Positions 52,530-63,485 of a stretch of DNA of 64,000 nt are shown piece after piece. Below the pieces are notes generated by a model. It was not told the origin of the DNA. It saw only the letters and a list, made by a program, of their open reading frames with translations, and made no database searches. The position numbers and the translations under genes were made by a program. The stretch is from Xestospongia bergquistia. Its lineage: Eukaryota > Porifera > Demospongiae > Haplosclerida > Petrosiidae. Location of the stretch: NCBI GenBank assembly GCA_963965975.1, contig OZ014414.1, forward strand, positions 930,001-994,000, read 5' to 3'. Positions within the stretch are counted from its first letter, which is position 1, and the number at the start of each line of letters is the position of its first letter.

Positions 52530-53163
52530 GATACAGACAGTACTGGAAAAGATTCTACAACATCTGAGAAGTTGACATATTTGAACTAAAAACACTTATT
52601 CAAGTTAGGAAAGTAAAACTAATAGTTGTATAATAAGCTGGCAGTTGTTATTAATAATCACAACAATGTATTCATCATTGTACTTTTACTATAAACACAA
52701 TCAATGTACTTTACTATACATACATACATTTATACTAACAGATAACCTATTGGTTATATAGGACAATTTAATACATACATATTAAATGTGAATTATATGT
52801 CATAGTAGTTTACTTTAGGGGAATTTTTGGGAGAATACAAAGTGCAAAGATCACAAGACATTCAAATAACTTATACATAGTGTTATTTTACAACTGTTTT
52901 CTTAGTTACTTGCAATGTTGTTTATAGTATAGTGGTAATAATGAAAAATAGAGAGCAGATAAACAATTATTAATAGCAGAACCTAACAATGATCATGTGA
53001 CTTTTTCTTTGTATAATGTTAAAACATACACATAAGTATATGTACATACTAACACAAGTATATGTGTGTGTATACAGAAAGTTTATGTTAAGCAGTTGCC
53101 ATTGGAAAGATATACTTATTCAATGTTTGTTGCTTAAAATGTGAAGTACTTTGTGATCAGTAG
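52530..53163. other. B-to-A spacer of the array, copy 2
   Basis: Counterpart of 47554-48190, with small indels only. The loss of AT in GAGAAGTTGACATATTTG opens the frame upstream of the B start to an extra 22 codons; the conserved ATG at 52529 is preferred. Confidence 0.7.
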
Positions 53164-54846
53164 TTATATTTCCTTAATAATCCATCCAGACAAGATATGA
53201 TCATCCTTTTTATCCACATTTTCATTAGCTAACATGTGTTCATAATGTTCTTCAACAATTTCATGAAGGCTATAATTCTCTCCTCGCTGTCTTTGTTTAT
53301 ACCAGTAAGCTGTGAACATGTATGTAAACCCACCAATCAAGATAACAATGAGTTGTGTAAGCAATGACCAAAATGTGCAAGTCAAGCGACCAGGTCCATC
53401 AAAGTTTGGTATTGTGAAAAAGATAGTTGTCATAATGGCACCAACACCTATATATAAGGCACGTATAAACCAGTATACTCCAGTTAACATACCATTCATA
53501 TTAGCTGGTGCCTGACTACATATGAATTCAAAGCTACCTATAAAAGTTAAAATGTCTATAAATCCAATCAAAGAAAATGGTATGATGTAATAAAGAAATG
53601 ACATGTTAACTGTAGCCATGTCTTCAATGTTAGCACAAGTGACTGGTGGCATTTGGAATTGACTAACTGTGTCAATAATGAACATAGCAATGAATGCACC
53701 TAGAAGAAGTATGTAAGAAATACCAATCCATTTGAGTGGTTTAAGAAGGAAGTATTCAATTTTTGGGAAGAGAGGGATGACAATCAATTCCAATAGTGGT
53801 ACTAATATTATAATGTTAAAATCAAATGCACTCCACAGTGCATATGATCCATACCCATTAAGTGTAGTTGTAGCACCCTCTAATTTGTCAACATATAAAA
53901 ATACACCATTGACAACAGTGTAATAAGGAATGTATATACCAAAAGTGGATAGCAGTAATGTCACCATTCTCCAAAATGTTTTTGTGTCTTCAACTTCATC
54001 TTCCTTAAATGGCCCACCATATTTCTCTTTACCCAAGTCAATACGACTAGGTATCTTGTTCTCCCAGTAAGTCAAGGCACTTCTGTTCTCTGGAGACTTA
54101 TGTTTCCAGGCATACTTAAGAACTTGATACACCATCTTGTACGGGTTTTTCTTAAGGATTCCATCATTCCTAAATTTACTTTTAGAAAATGTGCTAACAA
54201 TCACAACAAAAGAAATTAAAAACATTGTTACAATTCCAGTGATCAAAATTAAATTTGAGTCATAAATACTTTTTTTGACAAAAGCTATGTAGCCAGTACT
54301 AAAACCTACGAAAAATCCCCAAACTAACCAGTGTACAAATGTTCTAATTTGGGCACTAGACCCATTAACTAATTGATCCATTCCATAGGCAAGTACATTA
54401 GAACAAAAACTTGCAGCTCCAAGCATTAATAGCAGCAAAGCTACTCCTGATATTCCATATTTGGCTATATTAACTGGTAGTCCACAAGTCCCATATTGAA
54501 TACAGTAACTGATGACTTGAAGGAGAGTCCCAAACCAACAGGACCACAGACTTAAGTTAATAGCTCTCTCACGACCAATCTTTGTATCTGCTAACCAACC
54601 AAGAATGGGATATGTAAATGACAAGAAAATATTCTGAAGTGTAGGCACGAAATAGCTAGTAGAGACTTGATGGACACCAGGAAATGGAGCCCAACAAGAG
54701 TTATCCTCAGGGTCAGTAACAAGAGCAAAGATTATATTGAAGCTAATGCCTATGCTGAGACCAACAGCAATGGCATATACCACCAACAGTCTACTAGGAA
54801 CATTGAGATTCCTTGATTTCAATTCTTTACAGTATAGATCAAACAT
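53164..54846 (-). CDS. A-type POT/SLC15-like transporter, array copy 2
   Basis: 560 codons, ATG at 54846 (MFDLYCKELKSRNLNVPS). Distinguishing residues: SIGISFN in TM1 (Gly replaces the only acidic residue), SFCSNVLAYG (Cys for Tyr), FVGFSTGYIAFV, GAFIAMFI, DILTF, GVGAIMTTIFFTIPNFDGPG, LTQLIVILIG and HEIVEEHYEH, and the end GWIIKEI. These separate it from copies 1 and 3 in the C-terminal two-thirds, while its N-terminus matches copy 3. Confidence 0.9.
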   Translation of the reverse strand: MFDLYCKELKSRNLNVPSRLLVVYAIAVGLSIGISFNIIFALVTDPEDNSCWAPFPGVHQVSTSYFVPTLQNIFLSFTYPILGWLADTKIGRERAINLSLWSCWFGTLLQVISYCIQYGTCGLPVNIAKYGISGVALLLLMLGAASFCSNVLAYGMDQLVNGSSAQIRTFVHWLVWGFFVGFSTGYIAFVKKSIYDSNLILITGIVTMFLISFVVIVSTFSKSKFRNDGILKKNPYKMVYQVLKYAWKHKSPENRSALTYWENKIPSRIDLGKEKYGGPFKEDEVEDTKTFWRMVTLLLSTFGIYIPYYTVVNGVFLYVDKLEGATTTLNGYGSYALWSAFDFNIIILVPLLELIVIPLFPKIEYFLLKPLKWIGISYILLLGAFIAMFIIDTVSQFQMPPVTCANIEDMATVNMSFLYYIIPFSLIGFIDILTFIGSFEFICSQAPANMNGMLTGVYWFIRALYIGVGAIMTTIFFTIPNFDGPGRLTCTFWSLLTQLIVILIGGFTYMFTAYWYKQRQRGENYSLHEIVEEHYEHMLANENVDKKDDHILSGWIIKEI

Positions 54847-55797
54847 AGGAAGAATGCCTCAATGACTTAAAGTCAACTATATCAATTGAAATTCAGTGGT
54901 TTCAGGTTACTATCATAAGGTTAACTATATCCTTTCAAATTCAATGGCTTCAGATTACTATCTAAAGATAAACTTTAACCTTATAACAGTAGGTGGAGAC
55001 ATAGTAAATACTTATGGGTTGTAGCTCAAAATTCTACAACATTCATAGAGTAAACTACAAAATAGTACATCTATATGGGAACAAAAGTATTATATTAGTG
55101 CAACAAATACATTGAAAACAAATATGTCTATATACATTTTATGAATCAATAGACTGTTTATGTTTCTAACATTTTAAGTTCTATATATCCTTTTTTATAA
55201 TAATATTATATTATGTCATTTAAATGACTAACATTAACTTCATCCAGTAAAAAATTGTCTGTATTGAAAACACTTTAATATAATGAAATAAACAACAAGA
55301 AATAACACAAGCTTCTTTAGACTGAGATTATCTGTTTACACAATTACAATCTTGGAATGCCTTAATAAGTAGTCAATGGTAGTAATGAAAGCATATAAAT
55401 GTAGTATAATCATGTCATTAACTATAGTTGTAGATAAATTATATATCCTTTCAAATTCAATAGCCTCAGACTAATACTAATGTTACTTGCTGTTAACATT
55501 AATATTAATTGGACTTTCAATGTTTCATGAAGTGACAAGTTATTAATCCATGTGTACAATGTTATTACATTACAGAGATAAACTTATGATTTTAGGTCTA
55601 TCTATCAATGTCATACAATGTTTTAGTTTGTAATTGCTTAGTCTAATTGAGCAACTACCTAAGCAGCCTTAAGTACAGGTTTATAATACTGTTATAGTTG
55701 TTAGTGTTAATTGAGAATTAATACATAGTCTTGCATATCAAGTCATACAGTATGAAATATTTTAATCAACGAAATTTCAATAGCAAAAGATGACTGA
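54847..55797. other. A-to-B spacer of the array, copy 2
   Basis: Nearly identical to 49874-50823, including the same missing block near 55480, so the two units share a recent common ancestor after that deletion. Confidence 0.7.
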
Positions 55798-57507
55798 TTA
55801 AGATGTTAAATTCACATTACAAAGATTTTCCTCTTGTTGTAAGAGACGATCTACGTGTGCCTCTATTGCTTCTTGATAAAGGTATGTTTCTCTTCGTATC
55901 CGTCTCTTATAATGTCGGGATACATACCAAAATACAATAAATCCAATAATACATAACAAGACCTCAAAAACCAATATCCAAAAACTACAAGAGAGCCGGT
56001 CTGGACCATCAATAGTCCAGAGTGAAAAAGGAAGGGCAAAAAGAGCTCCAATATTGAGATAAAAACCTCGTATGAACCAAAGAACACCAGATAGCATACC
56101 ACTCATATTAAGTGGAGATTGACAACATATAAACTCAAGTAGAAAGATGTAACTCAGAACATCTGCTAACCCAGTTAGTGTTAATGGAATGGCATAGTAT
56201 AGAAAAGAGATGGGTAGAACTCCATATGATGAGCTAGTAGTGAAATAACAGTGAACAAAATCTTGAGCTAAATAATGACCCACAGTGTCTAGAATTAATA
56301 TACCTATTAATCCAGTAAGTAGTAAGCAATAAACAATTTTTAATCCCCTTAAAGGATTAATAATAAAATATTCAAATTTAGGAAAAAGAGGCAGTATGAT
56401 TAACTCTACCAGAGGGACCAGTATTATAATTTGTTCATCAAGTGCTTTCCAAAGTACAACTGATCCATAGCCATTTAAACTTGTTGTAGCTCCTTTCATT
56501 GCATTCAAATAGGGAAATACACCATCCACTACAATGTAATATGGTATATAGAAACCAAAAGTTGACAAAAGGATCCCAACTATTCTCCAAAATGTCTTTA
56601 CATCTTCAACATCAGTTTCATTGAAAGGTCCACCATATTTTTGTTTTCCCAGGTTAATCCGACTAATAATTTTGTTCTCCCAATAGGTGAAGGCACTCCT
56701 GTTCTTTGGACATTTATGTTGCCAAGCATATTTGAGTACTTGATAAATCATTTTGTAAGGGTTTCTTGATAGAATTCCTGTTGACTCAAATCTTGTCTTG
56801 AAAATAATTTTTAAGCATAAAGCAATTGTAATAAGTGTAAATGTTATAATGCTTGTGACTAATACCATTTTAGAATCATAAATTGTCTCTTTATGCAAAG
56901 CCATGTAATCATTTAACAGCCCAATGAACAGTCCCCATACCAGCCAATGCACAAATGCACGCAATTGAGAATTTGAAGCATCAAACAATTGATCTAGCCC
57001 ATAAGCTAGCATATTGGAATAGAAACCTACTGTTCCCAATACAAGCAACAACAGAGCCACTGTTGATATTCCATACTTAGCAATATTAACTGGTAATCCA
57101 CAAGTACCATATTGAATACTGTAACTGGAGACCTGAAGAAAAGTCCCAAACCAACAGAACCACAGACTTAAATTAATAGATTTTTGGCGTCCAATTTTTG
57201 TATCAGCCAACCAACCCATTACTGGATAAGCTGTAAAGAATATTATATTGTGGACAAAAGAGATTTGATATGCAGCTGCTTTGTTTTCTTCTGGTACAGG
57301 AGCCCAGCATGTTACTTCTTCAGGCCTTGTAGATAAAGCAAATGCAATGTTGAAGCCGATGTCAAGGCATAAATTAATAGCTATGGTATAAAATATCAAC
57401 AACCATGCTGGCAAGTTCAGATTTCGGTCTGTCAGTCCTTTATGATATCTGACAAAAAATGTTTGTAGTTTGAAATACAGAGATGCTTGAAAATTTCTGC
57501 CTCCCAT
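55798..57507 (-). CDS. B-type POT/SLC15-like transporter, array copy 3 (intact)
   Basis: 569 codons, ATG at 57507 (MGGRNFQASLYFKLQTFF). TM1 reads CLDIGFNIAFALST. Boxes are GWLADTKIGRQKSI, SYSIQYGTCGLPVNIAKYGI (Ser for the nearly universal Cys), YGLDQLFDASNSQLRAFVHW, KYGGPFNETDVEDVKTFWRI and EFICCQSPLNMSG. The loop KCPKNRSAFTYWENKIISRI carries derived residues shared with the two broken B copies but not with copy 4. It ends LCNVNLTS. The only open one of the three CPKN-type B copies. Confidence 0.9.
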   Translation of the reverse strand: MGGRNFQASLYFKLQTFFVRYHKGLTDRNLNLPAWLLIFYTIAINLCLDIGFNIAFALSTRPEEVTCWAPVPEENKAAAYQISFVHNIIFFTAYPVMGWLADTKIGRQKSINLSLWFCWFGTFLQVSSYSIQYGTCGLPVNIAKYGISTVALLLLVLGTVGFYSNMLAYGLDQLFDASNSQLRAFVHWLVWGLFIGLLNDYMALHKETIYDSKMVLVTSIITFTLITIALCLKIIFKTRFESTGILSRNPYKMIYQVLKYAWQHKCPKNRSAFTYWENKIISRINLGKQKYGGPFNETDVEDVKTFWRIVGILLSTFGFYIPYYIVVDGVFPYLNAMKGATTSLNGYGSVVLWKALDEQIIILVPLVELIILPLFPKFEYFIINPLRGLKIVYCLLLTGLIGILILDTVGHYLAQDFVHCYFTTSSSYGVLPISFLYYAIPLTLTGLADVLSYIFLLEFICCQSPLNMSGMLSGVLWFIRGFYLNIGALFALPFSLWTIDGPDRLSCSFWILVFEVLLCIIGFIVFWYVSRHYKRRIRRETYLYQEAIEAHVDRLLQQEENLCNVNLTS

Positions 57508-58158
57508 GATACAGACAGCACTGGAAAAGATTCTACAACATATGAGAAGTTATGACATATTTGAACTAAAAATACTTATTCAAGTTAGGAAAGTAAAACT
57601 AATAGTTGTATAAGAGCTGGCAGTTGTTATTAATAGTCACAACAATGTATTCATCACTGTACTTTTACTATAAACACAATCAATGTACTTTACTATACAT
57701 ACATACATTTATACTAACAGTAACCTATTGGTTATATAGGACAATTTAATACATACATATTAAATGTGAATTATATGTCATAGTAGTTTACTTTAGGGGA
57801 ATTTTTGGGAGAATACAAAGTGCAAAGATCACAAGACATTGAAATAACTTGTACATTGTGTTATTTTACTACTGTTTTCTTAGCTACTTGCAATAGTTGG
57901 CATGATTACAGCATAGTGGTAATAATGAAAAATAGAGAGCAGATAAATGAGTATTAATAGCGGAACCTAACAATGATCATGTGACTTTGTCTTTGTATAA
58001 TGTTAAAACATAAACATAAGTATATGTACATACTAACACAAGTATATGTGTGTGTATACACAATGTTTATACAAGCAATTGCCATTGGAAATATATACTT
58101 ATTCAATTAATCTATTATGTTTGTTGCTTTAAAATATGAAGTACTTTGTGATCAGTAG
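57508..58158. other. B-to-A spacer of the array, copy 3
   Basis: Counterpart of the 47.6 and 52.5 kb spacers, with an extra 12 bases (TTAATCTATTAT) near 58107 and a changed stretch near 57890-57915 (GTTGGCATGATTACAGCATA) that resembles 63008-63030. Confidence 0.65.
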
Positions 58159-59841
58159 TTATAGTTCCTCAATAATCCATCCAGACAAGATATGATCATC
58201 CTTTTTATCCACATTTTCATTAGCTAACATGTGTTCATAATGTTTTTCAACAACTTCATGAAGACTATAATTCTCTCCTCGCTGTCTTTGTTTATACCAG
58301 TAAGCTGTGAACATGTATGTAAACCCACCAATCAAGATAACAATGAATTGTGCAAGCAATGACCAAAATGTGCAAGTCAAGTGACCAGGTCCATCTAAGT
58401 TTGGTATTGTGAAAAAGATAGTTCTCATAATGGCACCAACACTTATATATAAAGCACGTATAAACCAGTATACTCCAGTTAACATACCATTCATATTAGC
58501 TGGTGCCTGACTACATATGAACTCGAAGCTGCCTATAAAAGATAAAATGTCTATAAATCCAATCAAAGAAAATGGTATGATGTAATAAAGAAATGACATG
58601 TTAACTGTAGCCATGTCTTCAATGTTAGCACAAGTGACTGGTGGCATTTGGAATTGACTAACTGTGTCAATAATGAACATAGCAATGAATGAACCTAGAA
58701 GAAGTGTGTAAGAAATACCAATCCATTTGAGTGGTTTAAGAAGGAAGTATTCAATTTTTGGGAAGAGAGGGATGACAATCAATTCCAATAGTGGTACTAA
58801 TATTATAATGTTAAAATCAAATGCACTCCACAGTGCATATGAACCATACCCATTAAGTGTAGTTGTAGCACCCTCTAGTTTGTCAACATATAAAAATACA
58901 CCATTGACAACAGTGTAATAAGGAATGTATATACCAAAAGTGGATAGCAGTAATGTCACCATTCTCCAAAATGTTTTTGTGTCTTCAACTTCATCTTCCT
59001 TAAATGGCCCACCATATTTCTCTTTACCCAAGTCAATACGACTAGGTATCTTGTTCTCCCAGTAAGTCAAGGCACTTCTGTTCTCAGGAGACTTATGTTT
59101 CCAGGCATACTTAAGAACTCGATACACCATCTTGTACGGGTTTTTCTTAAGGATTCCATCATTCCTAAATTTACTTTTAGAAAATGTGCTAACAATCACA
59201 ACAAAAGAAATTAAGAACATTGTTACAATTCCAGTGATCAAAATTAAATTTGAGTCATAAATACTTTTTTTGACAAAAGCTACGTAGCTAGTAATAAAAC
59301 CTACAAAAAGTCCCCAAACTAACCAGTGTACAAAGGTTCTAATTTGGGCACTAGACCCATTAACTAATTGATCCATTCCATAGGCAAGTACATTAGAATA
59401 AAAACTTGCAGCTCCAAGCATTAATAGCAGCAAAGCTACACCTGATATTCCATATTTGGCTATATTAACTGGTAGTCCACAAGTGCCATATTGAATACAG
59501 TAACTGATGACTTGAAGGAGAGTCCCAAACCAACAGGACCACAAACTTAAGTTAATAGCTCTCTCACGACCAATCTTTGTATCTGCTAACCAACCAAGAA
59601 TGGGATATGTAAATGACAAGAAAATATTCTGAAGTGTAGGCACAAAATAGCTAGTAGAGACTTGATAGACACCAGGAAATGGAGCCCAACAAGAGTTATC
59701 CTCAGGGTCAGTAACAAGAGCAAAGATTATATTGAAGCTAATGCCTATACTGAGACCAACAGCAATGGCATATACCACCAACAGTCTACTAGGAACATTG
59801 AGATTCCTTGATTTCAATTCTTTACAGTATAGATCAAACAT
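58159..59841 (-). CDS. A-type POT/SLC15-like transporter, array copy 3
   Basis: 560 codons, ATG at 59841. It is mosaic: the first about 50 residues (DLYCKELKS, VVYAIAVGLSIGISFN, PEDNS) match copy 2, whereas from about residue 148 on (SFYSN, FVGFITSYVAFV, GSFIAMFI, DILSF, SVGAIMRTIFF, LAQFIVILIG, HEVVEKHYEH) it matches copy 1. Private changes are GVYQVSTS and MVYRVLKYAWK. It ends GWIIEEL. Confidence 0.9.
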   Translation of the reverse strand: MFDLYCKELKSRNLNVPSRLLVVYAIAVGLSIGISFNIIFALVTDPEDNSCWAPFPGVYQVSTSYFVPTLQNIFLSFTYPILGWLADTKIGRERAINLSLWSCWFGTLLQVISYCIQYGTCGLPVNIAKYGISGVALLLLMLGAASFYSNVLAYGMDQLVNGSSAQIRTFVHWLVWGLFVGFITSYVAFVKKSIYDSNLILITGIVTMFLISFVVIVSTFSKSKFRNDGILKKNPYKMVYRVLKYAWKHKSPENRSALTYWENKIPSRIDLGKEKYGGPFKEDEVEDTKTFWRMVTLLLSTFGIYIPYYTVVNGVFLYVDKLEGATTTLNGYGSYALWSAFDFNIIILVPLLELIVIPLFPKIEYFLLKPLKWIGISYTLLLGSFIAMFIIDTVSQFQMPPVTCANIEDMATVNMSFLYYIIPFSLIGFIDILSFIGSFEFICSQAPANMNGMLTGVYWFIRALYISVGAIMRTIFFTIPNLDGPGHLTCTFWSLLAQFIVILIGGFTYMFTAYWYKQRQRGENYSLHEVVEKHYEHMLANENVDKKDDHILSGWIIEEL

Positions 59842-60937
59842 AGGAAGAATGCCTCAATGACTTGAAGTTGACTATATCAATTGAAATTCAGTGGCTTCAG
59901 GCTATTATCATAAGGTTAGCTATATCTTTTCAATGGTTTCAGATTAACTTTAACCTTATAACAGTAGGTGGAGACATAGTAAATACTTATGGGTTGTAGT
60001 TCAAAATATTCATAGAGTAAACTACAAGATAGTATGTTTTTGTATGGGAATAAAAGAATTATATTAGTGCAACAAATACATTGAAAACAAATATGTCTAT
60101 ATATATATTTTATGTATCAATAGATTGTTTATGTTTCTGATGTTTTACGTTCTATATATTCTTTTTTATAATATATTATGTCGTTTAAATGACCAACATC
60201 AACTCTGTGTCGTAAACAATTGTCTGTATTGAAAACACTTTGAAATAAACAACAATAAACAACACAAGCTTTTTTAGACTGAGACTATCTGTTTACACAA
60301 TTACAATCTTTGAGTGCATTCATAGGTAGTCAATGGTAATAATGAAAGTATATAAATGTAGTATAATCATGTGATAAACTATAGCTGTAGGTTAACTATA
60401 TCCTTTCAAATTTAATGGCCTCAGACTACTACTATCCAATAGAAGAGAGACCAGTAGCCTCTAGGTTATATACCTGATATAGCATATATAAATTGCACTA
60501 TACTGTTGTGATAAGAATTGTGATTGAACCTCTTGTCACTCTCTTGTCTAAACAGAACTCAAAGGTGATAACCATGTACAGAGCACATGACATCTAAAAA
60601 CAATGTCTATATTTGCTGTTAATTAATTGCCGTTAACATTAATATTAATTGGACTTTCAATGTTTCATGAAGTGACAAGTTATTAATCCATGTGTACAAT
60701 GTTATTACATCACAGAGATAAACTTATGATTTTAGGTCTATCTATCAATGTCATACAATGTTTTAGTTTGTAATTGCTTAGTCTAATTGAGCAACTACCT
60801 AAGCAGCCTTAAGTACAGGTTTATAATACTGTTATAGTTGTTAGTGTTAATAGAGAATTAATACATAGTCTTGCATATCAAGTCATACAGTATGAAATAT
60901 TTCAATCAACAAAATTTCAATAGTAAAAGATGACTGA
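59842..60937. other. A-to-B spacer of the array, copy 3 (longest)
   Basis: About 1.1 kb. It retains a block (about 60435-60620) that is absent from the two other A-to-B spacers but present near 45074-45210. It is less similar to the other spacers than they are to each other, fitting an older unit at this end of the array. Confidence 0.7.
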
Positions 60938-62641
60938 TTAAGATGTTAAATTCACATTACAAAGATTTTCCTCTTGTTGTAAGAGACGATCTACGTGTGC
61001 CTCTATTGCTTCTTGATAAAGGTATGTTTCTCTTCGTATGCGTCTCTTATAATGTCGGGATACATACCAAAATACAATAAATCCAATAATACATAACAAG
61101 ACCTCAAAAACCAATATCCAAAAACTACAAGAGAGCCGGTCTGGACCATCAATGGTCCAGAGTGAAAAAGGAAGGGCCAAAAGAGCTCCAATATTGAGAT
61201 AAAAACCTCGTATGAACCAAAGAACACCAGATAGCATACCACTCATATTAAGTGGAGATTGACAACATATAAACTCAAGTAAAAAGATGTAACTCAAAAC
61301 ATCTGCTAACCCAGTTAGTGTTAATGGAATGGCATAGTATAGAAAAGAGATGGGTAGAACTCCATATGATGAGCTAGTAGTGAAATAACAGTGAACAAAA
61401 TCTTGAGCTAAATAATGACCCACAGTGTCTAGAATTAATATACCTATTAATCCAGTAAGTAGTAAGCAATAAACAATTTTTAAGCCCCTTAAAGGATTAA
61501 GAATAAAATATTCAAATTTAGGAAAAAGAGGCAGTATGATTAACTCTACCAGAGGGACCAGTATTATAATTTGTTCGTCAAGTGCTTTCCAAAGTACAAC
61601 TGATCCATAGCCATTTAAACTTGTTGTAGCTCCTTTCATTGCATTTAAATAGGGAAATACACCATCCACTACAATGTAATATGGTATATAGAAACCAAAA
61701 GTTGACAAAAGGATCCCAACTATTCTCCAAAATGTCTTTACATCTTCAACATCAGTTTCATTGAAAGGTCCACCATATTTTTGTTTTCCCAGGTTAATCC
61801 GACTAGGTATTTTGTTCTCCCAATAAGTGAAGGCACTCCTGTTCTCTGGAGATTTATGTTGCCAAGCATATTTGAGTACTTGATAAATCATCTTGTAAGG
61901 GTTTCTTGATAGAATTCCTGTTGACTCAAATCTTCTCTTGAAAATAATGTTTAAGCATAAAGCAATTGTAATAAGTGTAAATGTTATAATGCTTGTGACT
62001 AATACCAATTTAGAATTGTAAATTGTCTTATTATACAAAGACATGTATTCAATCAACAGCCCAATGAACAGTCCCCATACTAGCCAATGTACAAACGCAC
62101 GCAATTGAGAATTTGAAGCATCAAACAATTGATCTAGCCCATAAGCTAGCATATTGGAATAGAAACCTGCTGTTCCCAATACAAGCAACAACAGAGCCAT
62201 TGTTGATATTCCATACTTAGCAATATTAACTGGTAATCCACAAGTGCCATATTGAATGCAGTAACTGGAGACCTGAAGAAAAGTCCCAAACCAACAGAAC
62301 CACAGACTTAAATTAATAGACTTTTGGCGCCCAACTTTTATATCAGCCAACCAACCCATTATTGGATAAGTTATAAAGAATATTATATTGTGGACAAAAG
62401 AGATTTGATATGCAGCTGCTTTGTTTTCTTCTGGTACAGGAGCCCAGCATGTTCCTTCTTCAGGCCTTGTAGATAAAGCAAATGCAATGTTGAAACCGAT
62501 ATCAATGCATAAATTAATAGCTATGGTATAAAATATCAACAACCATGCTGGCAAGTTCAGATTTCGGTCTGTCAGTCCTTTACGATATCTGACAAAAAAT
62601 GCTTGCACTTTTAAATACAAAGATGCTTGAAAATCTCCCAT
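60938..62641 (-). CDS. B-type POT/SLC15-like transporter, array copy 4 (ancestral-like)
   Basis: 567 codons, ATG at 62641 (MGDFQASLYLKVQAFFVRYR). It keeps residues that the wider family has but the other B copies lost: SYCIQYGTCGLP (Cys), KSPENRSAFTYW and ENKIPSRINLGK. TM1 reads CIDIGFNIAFALST. The TM5-6 loop has IEYMSLYNKTIYNSKL in place of NDYMALHKETIYDSKL. The C-terminal half is almost identical to the 55798 copy. It appears to be the founder-like member of the B series and marks the right end of the array. Confidence 0.9.
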   Translation of the reverse strand: MGDFQASLYLKVQAFFVRYRKGLTDRNLNLPAWLLIFYTIAINLCIDIGFNIAFALSTRPEEGTCWAPVPEENKAAAYQISFVHNIIFFITYPIMGWLADIKVGRQKSINLSLWFCWFGTFLQVSSYCIQYGTCGLPVNIAKYGISTMALLLLVLGTAGFYSNMLAYGLDQLFDASNSQLRAFVHWLVWGLFIGLLIEYMSLYNKTIYNSKLVLVTSIITFTLITIALCLNIIFKRRFESTGILSRNPYKMIYQVLKYAWQHKSPENRSAFTYWENKIPSRINLGKQKYGGPFNETDVEDVKTFWRIVGILLSTFGFYIPYYIVVDGVFPYLNAMKGATTSLNGYGSVVLWKALDEQIIILVPLVELIILPLFPKFEYFILNPLRGLKIVYCLLLTGLIGILILDTVGHYLAQDFVHCYFTTSSSYGVLPISFLYYAIPLTLTGLADVLSYIFLLEFICCQSPLNMSGMLSGVLWFIRGFYLNIGALLALPFSLWTIDGPDRLSCSFWILVFEVLLCIIGFIVFWYVSRHYKRRIRRETYLYQEAIEAHVDRLLQQEENLCNVNLTS

Positions 62642-63485
62642 GTTACAGACAGTATACTGGCTATTTGAGAACTTAGGAAATTTGAATTAAAAACATTCAT
62701 TCAAGTTATGAAAGTAAAACTAATGTGTTGACAGTTATTATTGACTGTTACAACAATACTTTCATAAATATTCTTTCATTATATGTATATATGTTTCTTT
62801 CATCAATGTACTTTACTATACATACATTTATACTAACAGATAACCTATTGGTTATATAGGACAATTTAATACATACATATTAAAAGTTAATAGATATATG
62901 TCATAGTAGTATACTTTAGGGGAATTTTGGGAAAATACTAAGTGCAAAGATCACAAGACAAAGAAATAATTGTATACATAGTGTTAATTTACTACTGTAT
63001 TCATAAGTTAGTTGGCATGATTATAGCATAGTGGTAACGACGGCAGGTGCAGACATAGTAAATACTTTAAAATAGTTTAAAATACTACAGCATTCATAGA
63101 GTAAACTACAAAATAGTACATTTATATGGGAATAAAAGTATTATATTAGTGCAACAAATACATTGAAAACAAACATGTCTATATACATTTTATGTGTCAA
63201 TAGACTGTTTACGTTAGGTGTTCAACATTCTTTTTCATAATATATTATGTCATTTACACGACAAAAATCAACTTTGTGCTATAAAAAATTGTCTGTATTG
63301 AAAACACTTTAATATAATGAAATAAACAACAAGAAATAATACAAGCTTCTTTAGACTAAGACTATCTGTTTACACAATTACAATCTTGGAATGCCTTCAT
63401 AAGTAGTCAATGGTAGTAATGAAAGCATATAAATGTAGTATAATCATGTGATAAACTATAGTTGTAGTATAAACTAAAAGTCAAA
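62642..63485. promoter_or_regulatory. Divergent spacer at the right end of the array
   Basis: About 840 bp between divergent ATGs. It is a fusion of B 5'-flank sequence (62820-63000) and A 5'-flank sequence (63050-63470, with CATTCATAGAGTAAACTACA and AATCTTGGAATGCCTT, the same strand as in the array). So the plus-strand gene at 63486 now sits behind sequence that elsewhere lies between A and B genes. Confidence 0.5.

Noticed and set aside
26799-54000. Recurring antisense frames of 60-130 codons with similar peptides (for example GFRRKYSIFG) opposite many transporters
   Set aside because: They appear wherever the sense codons of the FPKIEYFLLNP region are conserved, have no independent start context, and are explained as shadows of the sense genes.
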